Part shown: piece after piece, positions 17,778-27,389 of the stretch
Layout: the number at the start of each line of letters is the position of its first letter
Position numbering within the stretch: the first letter of the stretch is position 1
Assembly (NCBI GenBank): GCA_903920205.1
Contig: CAIXLI010000110.1
Span: forward strand, 1 to 61,065
DNA: 61,065 nucleotides
Reading direction: 5' to 3'
Origin: an uncultured Pseudomonadota bacterium
Lineage (GTDB): Bacteria; Pseudomonadota; Alphaproteobacteria; UBA9219
Notes under the pieces: model-generated
Told to the model about the DNA's origin: nothing
The model's input: the letters and a program-made list of their open reading frames with translations, nothing else
The model's database searches: none
Program-made: the position numbers and the translations under genes

Positions 17778-20228
17778 TTATTTGCCGTCGGTCTTCCCGC
17801 GCAAGCCTTCGTTCATCTGCTGTGCCGACTGCGCAAGGAACGATTTGATGCTTTCGGGCAGTTCGACCGACGAGAAATCGACGGCTTCGTCGTCGTCGCC
17901 CAGCGTAGGGATAATTGCCGAGAGATCGGCATCGGTTCCGGCAAAGGCCGGCGTGCCGTTTGCCGCCGCATAACCAGTGCCGCGCTCGACATCCTCGATA
18001 GCAAATTCGTCGCCTTCGTACATCGGCGGCAAACCGGCGCGCAAGGCATCGCGTTCTTCGTCCGACATATCGTCGATGAAAGGCGCTGTTGTCCGTTTGG
18101 TGGACACGGGCGCGTCCAGCGAGTCGAAATCGTCCGAAACGGTGTAGGGCTGCTTGCCATTTCCGTTTTTCGCGGCGGCGCTCTGCGCGTCGCCAGAGGA
18201 CGCAGCTTTGGGGGCGGCGGGAAGAACGCCCATGGACGCAACGCTGACGATGCCCATGTCGACCGCAGACATGTTTGCCGTAGTCGCGGCTTTGACCATT
18301 TTGACAAGTGTTCCGATTTCGGGTCCTTCCTTGACGGCGCCCCCAGCACCTGCTGCTGTCCAGTCTTTGTCCTTAAGGCGCGAGGCCAATTCCAACATCA
18401 CGCGATCACGCGCTTCGGTCGATTTCGTAACGCCAGGCACCGGCAAGAAGCGATGCACGCGCAGCGCCTTGGCTTTTTCCGGCACGGCATAGAACATTTG
18501 TGTCTTGTAGGCCCAATCGCTGAAGATCAAATGCGCTTCGCCTTCGCGTTGCCCGCGCAAATGGTCGTAGTCGACGCGTTGGCGGTTCGTATAACTTGCC
18601 TGACGATCGTCTTGGAAAGGCGCGTTCATAAACATGTTAGAGACGGTGTTGGTCGGCGCGCTAAAGCCCTTGGTTTCCATGACCCATGCCGTGCCGCCGT
18701 GGCGGGTAACAAATTCTTTGGTATCGGTCGGATCTTCGATGCGGCCCAGAATTTTCAAGTTACAGTTGCCGACGATGGATTTGGCTTCCTGCTTGACGCG
18801 TTTTTCCATCGAGGGCAAATCCTGCGCCGCGAACACCAAAGAGAAGCCAAGAGACCGCGCCTGTGCCGCCATGACCGCCATACCTGCGGCGGTATAGTAA
18901 CCGACTTCGTCAAACACGGTCATAAAGGAGGAGTTGGAGCGGGTTTGCTTGCTGCCGACGGCGTTTTCCCATCCGCCTTCGACGGTGTTGCCCAGCGTGG
19001 CACCCATCATGCCTTTCAGGCACGACGCGACGATTTTACCGAGGTTGGCGGCTTCGTCACCGGATTTTTCCAGAGCGGGAATCAAAACGACCATGATGCG
19101 GCGGTTCAGCACGACGTCCAGAACGTCAATATCGGCAAGCTGCGCTTTAAAGATATAGCCGTATTCGTCGGCCAAAGACTGCATCGAACGCGTAAACTGC
19201 ATCGACAGATAGCCGTGCTGCTGACGCGCTACTTGCAAATCGTACATCGGCTGGTCTGGCGATGGCGGGCGTTCGTTGCCTTCATCGTCGAAGGCCGCGG
19301 CGACGAAGCCAGGAAGCGTGTTCAGATAGCCTTCCAGCCCGTGCACGATGCGCGCGGGCAAGGTTTGATCGCGCGATAGGCGGATAATCGGCTGGAGTTC
19401 CAAATGGTCGCGGACGACGCCGACATCCAGCAACATGCCTTGCTTGTCGCGCCGGAAAGTCAGCGCGGGCATCAGGGCGAACATCAAGGCGACGGCGCGT
19501 TCTTTCCACATCGCGTTGTCGCCACCGGCATCCGGCATCAAATTAACGACAAGGTTGGCAAGATAGGAGGCCGAACCGTTGGAAAACGGGTTCATCGAAT
19601 TGGACATCGATCCGTCGTCCGAGTTTCCGGTCATATAGTTCAAAACCAAAATATCGTCGTCGCGTCCAAAGCGGCGGGTCAGCGAATAGAGCGATGCCCA
19701 CAAATCGGTATCGGCTTTACCGTCGGTATAGGAAAAGCCGGAACCCCAGGCCAGCGTGTTGGTGACCATGGATTTCAGGCCTTCGGTTTTGCCCGAACCT
19801 GTTGTGCCGAGGTAAAGGATATGCGTGCGCGCGTCGGTGTTGGTCAGCCATACTTCGCGCCGGAAATCGTCGTCGTCCACATCCGAAACGTTGCCAAGAA
19901 ACAAAATGCCTTCGGACCTTCCTCCGCTGGTCTTGCCGGGCGGGGGGTTATGAGGATCGGGCATATTGGCATAGCGGGGAATTTTAAAAGGCAGCAGAAA
20001 AGGGCGGTTGAGAACCCACCGGAAATAAAAATACAGAACTACGGCCGCAAGATCGGCACAGGCTCTGACTTCGGGATCGGCAAAAAACATCGCGGCAACT
20101 GAACCATAGGCAACCGAAGCTATGATCTCCGGCTTGGAGATTATAGCCGCAATGCGCACCGAAACGGGACGCACATCGCGCAACATGGTGCGCTGGGCAA
20201 CTTGATGTTTTTTAAGAAGAATAGGCAT
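17778..20228 (-). CDS. IcmO/DotL (TrbC)-like type IVB secretion coupling ATPase
   Basis: N-terminal hydrophobic segments; HILYLGTTGSGKTEGLKSMVTNTLAWGSGFSYTDGKADTDLWASLYSLTRRFGRDDDILVLNYMTGN; TVFDEVGYYTAAGMAVMAAQARSLGFSLVFAAQDLPSM. Confidence 0.78.
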   Translation of the reverse strand: MPILLKKHQVAQRTMLRDVRPVSVRIAAIISKPEIIASVAYGSVAAMFFADPEVRACADLAAVVLYFYFRWVLNRPFLLPFKIPRYANMPDPHNPPPGKTSGGRSEGILFLGNVSDVDDDDFRREVWLTNTDARTHILYLGTTGSGKTEGLKSMVTNTLAWGSGFSYTDGKADTDLWASLYSLTRRFGRDDDILVLNYMTGNSDDGSMSNSMNPFSNGSASYLANLVVNLMPDAGGDNAMWKERAVALMFALMPALTFRRDKQGMLLDVGVVRDHLELQPIIRLSRDQTLPARIVHGLEGYLNTLPGFVAAAFDDEGNERPPSPDQPMYDLQVARQQHGYLSMQFTRSMQSLADEYGYIFKAQLADIDVLDVVLNRRIMVVLIPALEKSGDEAANLGKIVASCLKGMMGATLGNTVEGGWENAVGSKQTRSNSSFMTVFDEVGYYTAAGMAVMAAQARSLGFSLVFAAQDLPSMEKRVKQEAKSIVGNCNLKILGRIEDPTDTKEFVTRHGGTAWVMETKGFSAPTNTVSNMFMNAPFQDDRQASYTNRQRVDYDHLRGQREGEAHLIFSDWAYKTQMFYAVPEKAKALRVHRFLPVPGVTKSTEARDRVMLELASRLKDKDWTAAGAGGAVKEGPEIGTLVKMVKAATTANMSAVDMGIVSVASMGVLPAAPKAASSGDAQSAAAKNGNGKQPYTVSDDFDSLDAPVSTKRTTAPFIDDMSDEERDALRAGLPPMYEGDEFAIEDVERGTGYAAANGTPAFAGTDADLSAIIPTLGDDDEAVDFSSVELPESIKSFLAQSAQQMNEGLRGKTDGK

Positions 20229-20367
20229 TCTTTTGCCGCCTCAGTTTTTCCCGAAAAAGTCTCGTACTTAAACGGGGCGTAGTTTAGCTGAAAATTGCCC
20301 CTAAGTCTTGTGCGTTTAATGTTAGTTTTTGGTTAATTTAAGTCTTTTTCGGCATCCTTCTCGAAAA

Positions 20368-21195
20368 TCAACGGGTCCCGACGATGAAAAGACCTTTTTC
20401 GTCGGCTAATTGCCTGACGCGGTCGCGGTCGATCAAAAGGCTTCGTCCGGCTTCGGCAGCGATGCCGCGCAGGCCTGCTTGTTCTGCCGCTTCTATCGTG
20501 TCAGGTCCGATGGTGGGGAGGTCGAAACGGTCGTCTTGTTGGGGTTTTGCCATTTTGACTAGCACACCGCCTGCGCCTTCGCGGCGCAGGGATTTGCATC
20601 GGGCGAGCAGGGCGTCCGTGCCCTCGATCGCTTCGACTCCCAGCACGAGGCCTTGCTGCACGACGACAGATTGACCGACATCGGCGCGACCCAAGGCCTG
20701 CGCGACGGCGACGCCTCTGGCAATGTCCTGCTCCGCTTGGGTGTCGGGAGAGAGTGCGCCCAGACTTCCTTCGGGCATCAGGGTGCCGCCTAGAATATCC
20801 TGCACACCGATGACGTGTACGGCGCATTCTTGTTCAATGGCTTGGCCTACGGCTCGCAGAAGCGCGTCGTCGCCCAGAAGGTTCATCCCTATTTTGGCAA
20901 GAGCCTTGATCGCCAGCCAGTCAGGTTTTAACTCGCTCAGTGACGGACGCCGGACTCGACCGATCATCACGATTTCGACGATTTTCTCTGTTGCCGCAAG
21001 GTCGCGCAATTTACCGAATGCGCCCAAAGGCAGCCATGTATGGGGGGCGTCATCCGCGATGTCTTGGTCGGCTTGGCCTTCAAGGCAGACGACGTAAAAG
21101 TCGCGTCCCTGTGCGCGGCAAGCCTCGATCACGCGGCGCGGTGCTGTGCCGCCTCCAGCGATAATCCCAAGCTTGGGGTGCGGCGAAGCGTTCAT
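20368..21195 (-). CDS. lpxI: UDP-2,3-diacylglucosamine pyrophosphatase LpxI (DUF1009)
   Basis: LGIIAGGGTAPRRVIEACRAQGRDFYVVCLEGQAD; VVQQGLVLGVEAIEGTDALLARC; DLPTIGPDTIEAA. Confidence 0.93.
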   Translation of the reverse strand: MNASPHPKLGIIAGGGTAPRRVIEACRAQGRDFYVVCLEGQADQDIADDAPHTWLPLGAFGKLRDLAATEKIVEIVMIGRVRRPSLSELKPDWLAIKALAKIGMNLLGDDALLRAVGQAIEQECAVHVIGVQDILGGTLMPEGSLGALSPDTQAEQDIARGVAVAQALGRADVGQSVVVQQGLVLGVEAIEGTDALLARCKSLRREGAGGVLVKMAKPQQDDRFDLPTIGPDTIEAAEQAGLRGIAAEAGRSLLIDRDRVRQLADEKGLFIVGTR

Positions 21196-21752
21196 TTCTT
21201 GCCTAAGATGGACAAAGGAACGTGCACATAGACGCCCGCGATTTCCGCGCCCGGATCTTCGGTGCCTAGTCCTGCGTTCGAGATGTGGCTGATAAAGCCC
21301 GTTACGCGCAGATTATTGTTAAAGCGCCAGCCTAGTTCAAGCTGCGAACGGAATTCCAGAACCGAGCCTAAGGATCGCGTGTCGTTGCCCTGACCGAAAG
21401 CGCCGACCGCTTCGCCCCAGGTGAAGATGCCGTGACGAAGAAAGGGAACGTCGAGGTCGAACCCACCATGGGGGAAGATCGCGCCTTTGGTGTTGCCTTC
21501 AAAGCCGAGGGAGGGATGGACTTGAAGAAAGGGCTCTACGCTGTTGAATCTGCGGGAGATTTTGGGGAGGAGCGAGACGCCCCAGCGATATTCGATACGA
21601 TAATCGACTGATTGCCTGCTGTTCTCGAACTTGTCGAAATTATAGCCGCCGCCGCCGAAAGAAAGATAATCGGGCGTGGCTCCCGCCTGCGCGGGGGAAG
21701 AAAGCAAGGCGCTTAGCAAAGCGAGGGCGAGGAGGGCGAGGGAACGGGGCAC
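21192..21752 (-). CDS. Lipid A 3-O-deacylase (PagL)-like outer membrane protein
   Basis: Signal peptide; beta-barrel; C-terminal FISHISNAGLGTEDPGAEIAGV consistent with PagL H-x-S...E pattern; 4-bp overlap with lpxI. Confidence 0.78.
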   Translation of the reverse strand: MPRSLALLALALLSALLSSPAQAGATPDYLSFGGGGYNFDKFENSRQSVDYRIEYRWGVSLLPKISRRFNSVEPFLQVHPSLGFEGNTKGAIFPHGGFDLDVPFLRHGIFTWGEAVGAFGQGNDTRSLGSVLEFRSQLELGWRFNNNLRVTGFISHISNAGLGTEDPGAEIAGVYVHVPLSILGKK

Positions 21753-21821
21753 GGGAAATCCTGACTAAGGGAAGATCAATCTTATACCAACGGCATTTAA
21801 AAAAAACTACGCGACTTTAAG

Positions 21822-21851
21822 ACTCCCCCTTCCCTCAAGGGGAGGGGGAGT
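21822..21851. repeat. GC-rich palindrome ACTCCCCCTTCCCTCAAGGGGAGGGGGAGT
   Basis: Inverted arms ACTCCCCCT/AGGGGGAGT. Confidence 0.7.
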
Positions 21852-21902
21852 TTGTTCGGCTCTTGCCGCAACGACAAGCTTTTTCATTATGCCGTTTGTC
21901 TT

Positions 21903-21928
21903 ATTCCCTCCCCGCGAGGGGATGGGAT
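21903..21928. repeat. Related palindrome ATTCCCTCCCCGCGAGGGGATGGGAT
   Basis: TCCCC-GCGA-GGGGA core shared with 24688-24718. Confidence 0.6.
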
Positions 21929-21939
21929 TCTTGCGCAGC

Positions 21940-24543
21940 TTAGCCTTTCAGGCTTTTGCCGACAACCTCTGCTGTGTTGGAGGATAGTTTTTTCTGTTTC
22001 GACAGGCGTTTTAATTCGACCAGCATTAATTTCTGCCGTGCTTTGTTGTAATCGCGCCAGCGGGAAAATGCTTTGGCCAAACCAGCCGCGCTGTGCGGAT
22101 TGATGGGGTCGATTTTCAGGATCATATCGGCGATGAAGCGATAGCCGGAGCCGTCTTTGGCGTGGAAGCCCATGCCGTTTGCGGCAAAAACGCCGATCAA
22201 GGCCGAGATGCGGTTGGGGTTTTTGAGCGTGAAGGCGGTGTGGTTCATCAACCTACGCGTGGTTTTCAGAACATCGCCGCGTTTCGCGCTTGCTTGCACT
22301 GCCAGCCATTTGTCCATGATAGTGGGCGTTTTTTTCCACTTCTTTTCGAACGCGGCGAAGGCTTTGTCGCGCAGAGGGGCTGTCGTTTCCTCAAGGATAG
22401 ACAAGGCCGCGATTTGGTCGGTCATGTTTTTCGACTTCGTGGCTTGGAGGAAAACCTGTTTCAGAATTTTCGCGTCGCCTGTTACCGCCAGATAGGACTG
22501 GCAAAGATTTTTCAAGCCGCGCCGCCCCATGCTGGCACCGTCGGCGGCTGTGTCTTTGACGCTTTTTGCCAGATGTTTATGCGCGGCGGCGAAGTCGTCG
22601 CGGAGACGATGGGCGATGCGTTTGACGAGCGCTTTGCGGGAGGCGTAGAGAGCGTCGGGTTCAATCAGTTCGTTCCGCGCTTGCAGGGCGAGGCCGAGTT
22701 CGCCTTCTGCGGGGAGAGACAAGACCATCGCTTTGAAGGCGGGGTCTAGCTTTTTGTCGCGCAGGACGTTGCTGAGAGCTTCGATAAAGGCTTTTTCGGC
22801 TTCTGCCGAGGGGGCAGACAACAAAAGCTGCGTGGCGAGTTTGAAGCCTGCTTCCCACCTGCTGAACGGGTCGCTGTCATGGGCGAGAAGAAACAGAAGC
22901 TCTTCGTTCGTGAAGGCGTAGTTCAGGCGCACGGGCGCGGAGAAGTCGCGCAAGAGCGACAGGACGGGCTTGTTTTTGATGTTTTGGAAAACGAAAGTTT
23001 CGCTTGGTTTTTTTAGCGACAGAACTCTGGTGCCAATCAAATCCTTGCCGCTGCGGTCGAGAAGGCCGACGGCGAAAGGAATGTGCAGAGGTTTTTTCTT
23101 CGGCTGTCCGGGGGTCGGTTTGCAGGATTGTTTGACTTTCAGCGTCAGCGTTTTCGCTTTCGCGTCGTAGCGGCTGGAGACATCAAGAACCGGCGTTCCG
23201 GCTTGTCTGTACCAATACATGAATTGGGTCAGGTCGATTTTGTTCGCGTCGCTCATGGCTTTGACAAAATCGTCGCAGGTGACGGCTTGACCGTCATGGC
23301 GTTTGACGTAGAGAGCCATGCCTTTGTCGAAGCCCTTGCGTCCGATGAGGGTTTGAATCATGCGGACGACTTCTGCGCCTTTGTCGTAGACGGTCGCGGT
23401 GTAGAAATTGTCGATGGCTTGATAATGGTCGGGGCGGATGGGATGCGCCATGGCGCCTGCGTCTTCGGCGAATTGGCGGCGGCGCAGATCGCGCACATTG
23501 TCCAAGCGTTCGACCGACACGGAATTCGCGTCGCCGCAATATTCCTGTTCGCGGAAGACGGTCAGTCCTTCCTTAAGGCTAAGCTGGAACCAATCGCGGC
23601 AGGTGATCCTGTCGCCTGTCCAGTTGTGGAAATATTCATGCGCCACGACGCGTTCGATAAAGGAAATCGTGGCGTCGGTCGCCGTTTCGGTGCGGCCTAG
23701 AACGCAGGAGTCGTTGAAGATGTTCAGGCCTTTGTTTTCCATTGCGCCCATGTTGAAGAAGGGCGTGGCGACCATCATGAAGCGGTCGAGGTCATATTCC
23801 AAACCAAAGCGTTCTTCGTCCCATTTCATCGCTTTTTTAAGCGCGGTCAGGGCGAAGCTGGTTTCTTTGGTTTTGCCGGGTTCGACATAGATTTCGATCA
23901 GGACTTCGCGGCCTGATTTGGTGGTGAAGCGGTCGACGCGTTTGTCGAGTTTGCCTGCGACCATGGCGAAGAGGTAGCAGGGTTTCGGGAATGGGTCTTC
24001 CCAGATGGCAAAATGACGGGCTTCTTTGCCGATCTCGTCGCCGACAGCGACCAGATTGCCGTTAGCCAGCAGGACGGGGTATTTCTTTTTGTTCGCGTGA
24101 AGCGTGACGCGGAATTTCGCCATCACATCGGGACGGTCGGGATAATAGGTGATGCGGCGGAACCCTTCGGCTTCGCATTGCGTCGAGAGCATCGCGCCCG
24201 AGGAATAGAAGCCAGAGAGAGCTGTGTTCGCATAAGGGTTATGCGTGCTGACGATGGCGATTTCGGCTTTGTCGGGAAGGCCGGAGAGGGTGAGGCCATG
24301 CGCCGTCAGTTTGTAGTCTTTCTTGCCAAGCTTGCGCCCGTTGACTGCGACGCTGATGAGTGTTTGCGCTTCGCCGTTGAGGAAGAGCGGGGCTTTCTTA
24401 TTTTTGGCTTTAGGGTTGCGCGTGAGGGTCAGGCGCGAGGAGACTTTGGCGTGGTCGTCACGAATATCGACATCAAGATCGACCTTCTTGAACAGAAAGG
24501 CGGGGGCAGTGTAATCGGCGAGGCGTGTTTCTTGGGTGGACAT
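21940..24543 (-). CDS. pepN: Aminopeptidase N
   Basis: GAMENKGLNIFND, VVAHEYFHNWTGDRITCRDWFQLSLKEGLTVFR; 867 aa. Confidence 0.97.
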   Translation of the reverse strand: MSTQETRLADYTAPAFLFKKVDLDVDIRDDHAKVSSRLTLTRNPKAKNKKAPLFLNGEAQTLISVAVNGRKLGKKDYKLTAHGLTLSGLPDKAEIAIVSTHNPYANTALSGFYSSGAMLSTQCEAEGFRRITYYPDRPDVMAKFRVTLHANKKKYPVLLANGNLVAVGDEIGKEARHFAIWEDPFPKPCYLFAMVAGKLDKRVDRFTTKSGREVLIEIYVEPGKTKETSFALTALKKAMKWDEERFGLEYDLDRFMMVATPFFNMGAMENKGLNIFNDSCVLGRTETATDATISFIERVVAHEYFHNWTGDRITCRDWFQLSLKEGLTVFREQEYCGDANSVSVERLDNVRDLRRRQFAEDAGAMAHPIRPDHYQAIDNFYTATVYDKGAEVVRMIQTLIGRKGFDKGMALYVKRHDGQAVTCDDFVKAMSDANKIDLTQFMYWYRQAGTPVLDVSSRYDAKAKTLTLKVKQSCKPTPGQPKKKPLHIPFAVGLLDRSGKDLIGTRVLSLKKPSETFVFQNIKNKPVLSLLRDFSAPVRLNYAFTNEELLFLLAHDSDPFSRWEAGFKLATQLLLSAPSAEAEKAFIEALSNVLRDKKLDPAFKAMVLSLPAEGELGLALQARNELIEPDALYASRKALVKRIAHRLRDDFAAAHKHLAKSVKDTAADGASMGRRGLKNLCQSYLAVTGDAKILKQVFLQATKSKNMTDQIAALSILEETTAPLRDKAFAAFEKKWKKTPTIMDKWLAVQASAKRGDVLKTTRRLMNHTAFTLKNPNRISALIGVFAANGMGFHAKDGSGYRFIADMILKIDPINPHSAAGLAKAFSRWRDYNKARQKLMLVELKRLSKQKKLSSNTAEVVGKSLKG

Positions 24544-24687
24544 GATGCGATGGGGGTTCGGGGAAAAGGGGATGCTATAGGAAAGAGAGACAGTTGTCTA
24601 AAGCTTGGCAAAGGTGAAAAGTTTTGGCGGGTGACTTGGGGCAACAGCGCACATGACCCGTATACGAAATCTCTTGCGGAAATCCCC

Positions 24688-24718
24688 CCTCCCTAACCCT
24701 CCCCGCGAGGGGGAGGAG
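24688..24718. repeat. Related palindrome containing CCTCCCCGCGAGGGGGAGG
   Basis: Shares CTCCCC-GCGA-GGGG core with 21903-21928. Confidence 0.65.
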
Positions 24719-24782
24719 ATTTTGTTGTGCTTGTGGCGACGGCCTATTTAGCTTGAAAGTCTTAACTTTCCGTTGTCGGGTT

Positions 24783-25145
24783 TTAGAACATATTCAATTG
24801 CATCCGCGCTTCGTCGGACATGCGCGAACGTTCCCAAGGCGGATCCCAGATGAGGTTGACGGTGACTTCGTTCGCGCCCTCTGTGTCGAGAACGGCGCTT
24901 CGTGCCATTTCGGGGAGTTGTTCCGCCATGGGGCAGTTGGGGGTGGTGAGGGTCATATCGATGGTGGCGTCGAAGGTGCCGTTGTCCTTGGGGGCTATAT
25001 CGACTTTGTAGATCAGTCCTAGGTCGAAGATGTTGACGGGGATTTCGGGGTCGTAGACCGTTTTTAATTGCTCGACGACGCGGGTGCCGAAAACGGAAAC
25101 GGCCTCGGCGAGAGCTTCGGGGGATGTTGGGGGGATGTTGCTCAT
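24783..25145 (-). CDS. sufT: SUF system Fe-S assembly protein SufT-like (MIP18/DUF59)
   Basis: VIEQLKTVYDPEIPVNIFDLGLIYKVD-type DUF59 signature, TTPNCPMAEQLPE; suf operon context. Confidence 0.92.
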   Translation of the reverse strand: MSNIPPTSPEALAEAVSVFGTRVVEQLKTVYDPEIPVNIFDLGLIYKVDIAPKDNGTFDATIDMTLTTPNCPMAEQLPEMARSAVLDTEGANEVTVNLIWDPPWERSRMSDEARMQLNMF

Positions 25146-25612
25146 TCGGTCGAGACTTTCTTTTTGTCTTTGAGGGCGGCTTGAAGCGTGTGCCATGCAA
25201 GGGTCGCGCATTTGACGCGGATGGGGTAGGCGCGGACGCCGGAGAGGGCTTGGATGTGGTCGAGGGCGTCTTCGTCGAGGCCTGTCGCGTCGGTCGGTTG
25301 GCCGGTGCAGGCGTTGTGGAGATAGTCGAACAGGCGCGAGGCTTCCTCTGCCGTTTTGCCTTTTAGCATCTCGGTCATCATCGAGGCCGAGGCGACGGAG
25401 ATGGCACAGCCGCTTCCTTGGAAACCGACATCTTGAATGACGCCGTGATCGTCGGTCGTGACATAGAGCGTGATTTTATCGCCGCAGAGGGGGTTGTGCC
25501 CCAAGGCCTCGTGGTTCGCGGCGGGGAGGACGCGAAAATTGCGCGGGTGCTTGCCGTGGTCGAGGATCAAATCTTGGTAAAGGTCGCGGAGGTCGTTATC
25601 GGGAACCGTCAT
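25142..25612 (-). CDS. sufU: Fe-S scaffold SufU/IscU-like (NifU N-terminal)
   Basis: LYQDLILDHGKHPRNF, NPLCGDKITLYV, GFQGSGCAISVASASMMTEMLKGKT. Confidence 0.93.
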   Translation of the reverse strand: MTVPDNDLRDLYQDLILDHGKHPRNFRVLPAANHEALGHNPLCGDKITLYVTTDDHGVIQDVGFQGSGCAISVASASMMTEMLKGKTAEEASRLFDYLHNACTGQPTDATGLDEDALDHIQALSGVRAYPIRVKCATLAWHTLQAALKDKKKVSTE

Positions 25613-26172
25613 TGCGGAAGGCCTTTCGTCGTGTCGAGAAACGGGAGCCATTCGTTTTCGATAGCGTGAAAACGCTCGTTATACTCGTCCCACGTTTGAA
25701 GGATAGAGGGAATGTCGGCGCGGCGGTGGCGAACATCGGCGGCGCGTTCGTCCAGCGACATTCTTTGCCCATCCAGCCCTGTATGAAGATCGCAGAAAGT
25801 CAGGGCGCGGGATAAAGGTGTTTTCATAAGCAGGCATTCGGGGGCGTAATAGTCTTTGATGTCGGGGCGGAGCAACTGTGCTTCTTTCCATGATCCGCTG
25901 TGATACAGGACGGCTTCGGCGATGTCTTCACTAAGCCCGTGTTGTCGTGCGGCAAGGGCTCCGTCGAGGGCGTGAAATTTTGTGACGCGCCATTTTTCGG
26001 CATAACCGCAATCGTGATAGAGCTCGGCGAGGATAAGGTTGCCGCCAAATTTTCCGTGGGACTTTTCGATTTGCTCCGCCGTTCTGACAACGCCCGCGAT
26101 ATGCGCGTATCGCGCCGCACCTTCGGGGAGGGCGGCGTGTATGTCGTTCAGCGTGAGAAGGCTGGAGGTCAT
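25609..26172 (-). CDS. HD-domain phosphohydrolase-like protein within suf operon
   Basis: RYAHIAGVVRTAEQI, LILAELYHDCGYAEKW (HD), AVLYHSG; 4-bp overlaps with sufS and sufU. Confidence 0.8.
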   Translation of the reverse strand: MTSSLLTLNDIHAALPEGAARYAHIAGVVRTAEQIEKSHGKFGGNLILAELYHDCGYAEKWRVTKFHALDGALAARQHGLSEDIAEAVLYHSGSWKEAQLLRPDIKDYYAPECLLMKTPLSRALTFCDLHTGLDGQRMSLDERAADVRHRRADIPSILQTWDEYNERFHAIENEWLPFLDTTKGLPQ

Positions 26173-27389
26173 CCGAAAATCTCCCCCACTTTTTCGACGG
26201 CGGACACTAACGCGTCGATGTCTTCGCGGGTGGTGTAGAGGCCGAAGGAGGCTCGGGCTGTTGCGACTAAGCCCAGATGTTCCATAAGAGGTTGGGCACA
26301 GTGGTGTCCTGCGCGGATGGCGACTCCGCGACGGTCGAGGATGGTGCCGATGTCGTGGGGGTGGGCTTGATCCATCACAAAGGAAATAATGCCGGATTTT
26401 TTTGGTGCGGTGCCGATGATGTGGACGCCTTGGAGGCGCGAGAGTTTGTCGGACGCATAGGCCAAAATTTCGTCTTCGTGGCGGGCGATGGCGGATAGGC
26501 CGATGGCGGAGACGTAATTGATTGCTGCGCCGAAGCCGATGGCTTCGGTGATGGGCGGGGTTCCGGCTTCGAAGCGGTGGGGCGGTTCTTTGTAGGTTGT
26601 TTCGGCAAAGGTGACGCTGGAGATCATGTCGCCGCCGCCTTGATAGGGGGGCATGGTCGCCAAGGCCTCGCGCTTGCCGTAGAGGATGCCGATGCCCGTG
26701 GGGCCGTAGAGTTTGTGGGCGGAGAAGAAGAGGAAGTCGGCGTTCAGGTCGCGCACATCGACCGGCATGTGGCTGATGGATTGGCAGGCGTCGATGAGGG
26801 CTAGGGCTCCTGCCTCATGCGCAAGAGCGACGATTTCTTTGGCGGGGAGGATGGTGCCGAGGACGTTGGAGACATGGGCGAAGGTGACCAATTTTGTGCG
26901 GGGAGACAGGGCGGCTTTGACATCTTCGAGGCGGACTTCGCCTTGGGGTGTTACAGGAACGATGCGCAAGGTGACGCCGATTTGTTCGCGCAGCATTTGC
27001 CACGGGACGATGTTGGCGTGATGTTCAAGCGCGGTCAGGACGATTTCGTCTCCGGCTTTTAAAGATTTGCGACCCCATGTTTGGGCGACGAGGTTGGCAG
27101 ATTCCGTGCCTCCATGGGTCAGGACGATTTCGTCTTCGTGTTCGGCGTTGATGAATTTTTGGATCAGGGGGCGCACGGCTTCGTACTTGTCGGTGGCGCG
27201 TTGGCTGAGGTCGTGGACTCCCCTATGGACGTTGGCGTAGTCGCGCTCCATGAAGCGGGTCATCGCGTCGATCACGGCGCGGGGTTTTTGGGCGCTGGCT
27301 CCCGTGTCCAGATAGGCTAGAGAATAGCCGTGGATGTTTTGCGCCAAGGCGGGAAAGTCTTTGCGGATGCGTGCGATGTCGTAGGTCAT
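26169..27389 (-). CDS. sufS: Cysteine desulfurase SufS
   Basis: YLDTGASAQKPRAVIDAM, HEDEIVLTHGGTES, ALEHHANIVPW, FFSAHKLYGPTGIGILYG, RAGHHCAQPLM; ATG at 27389. Confidence 0.97.
   Translation of the reverse strand: MTYDIARIRKDFPALAQNIHGYSLAYLDTGASAQKPRAVIDAMTRFMERDYANVHRGVHDLSQRATDKYEAVRPLIQKFINAEHEDEIVLTHGGTESANLVAQTWGRKSLKAGDEIVLTALEHHANIVPWQMLREQIGVTLRIVPVTPQGEVRLEDVKAALSPRTKLVTFAHVSNVLGTILPAKEIVALAHEAGALALIDACQSISHMPVDVRDLNADFLFFSAHKLYGPTGIGILYGKREALATMPPYQGGGDMISSVTFAETTYKEPPHRFEAGTPPITEAIGFGAAINYVSAIGLSAIARHEDEILAYASDKLSRLQGVHIIGTAPKKSGIISFVMDQAHPHDIGTILDRRGVAIRAGHHCAQPLMEHLGLVATARASFGLYTTREDIDALVSAVEKVGEIFG

Noticed and set aside
17685-19379. 564-aa plus-strand ORF
   Set aside because: Antisense to the IcmO-like gene; His/Arg/Gly-rich shadow composition with no motif; the minus strand carries a coherent ATPase
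21780-21939. PagL-pepN intergenic palindromes as a CRISPR-like mini-array
   Set aside because: Only two non-identical palindromes with unequal arms; better explained as terminator/dispersed repeats
22093-22749. 218-aa plus-strand ORF
   Set aside because: Antisense to pepN coding sequence, no motif
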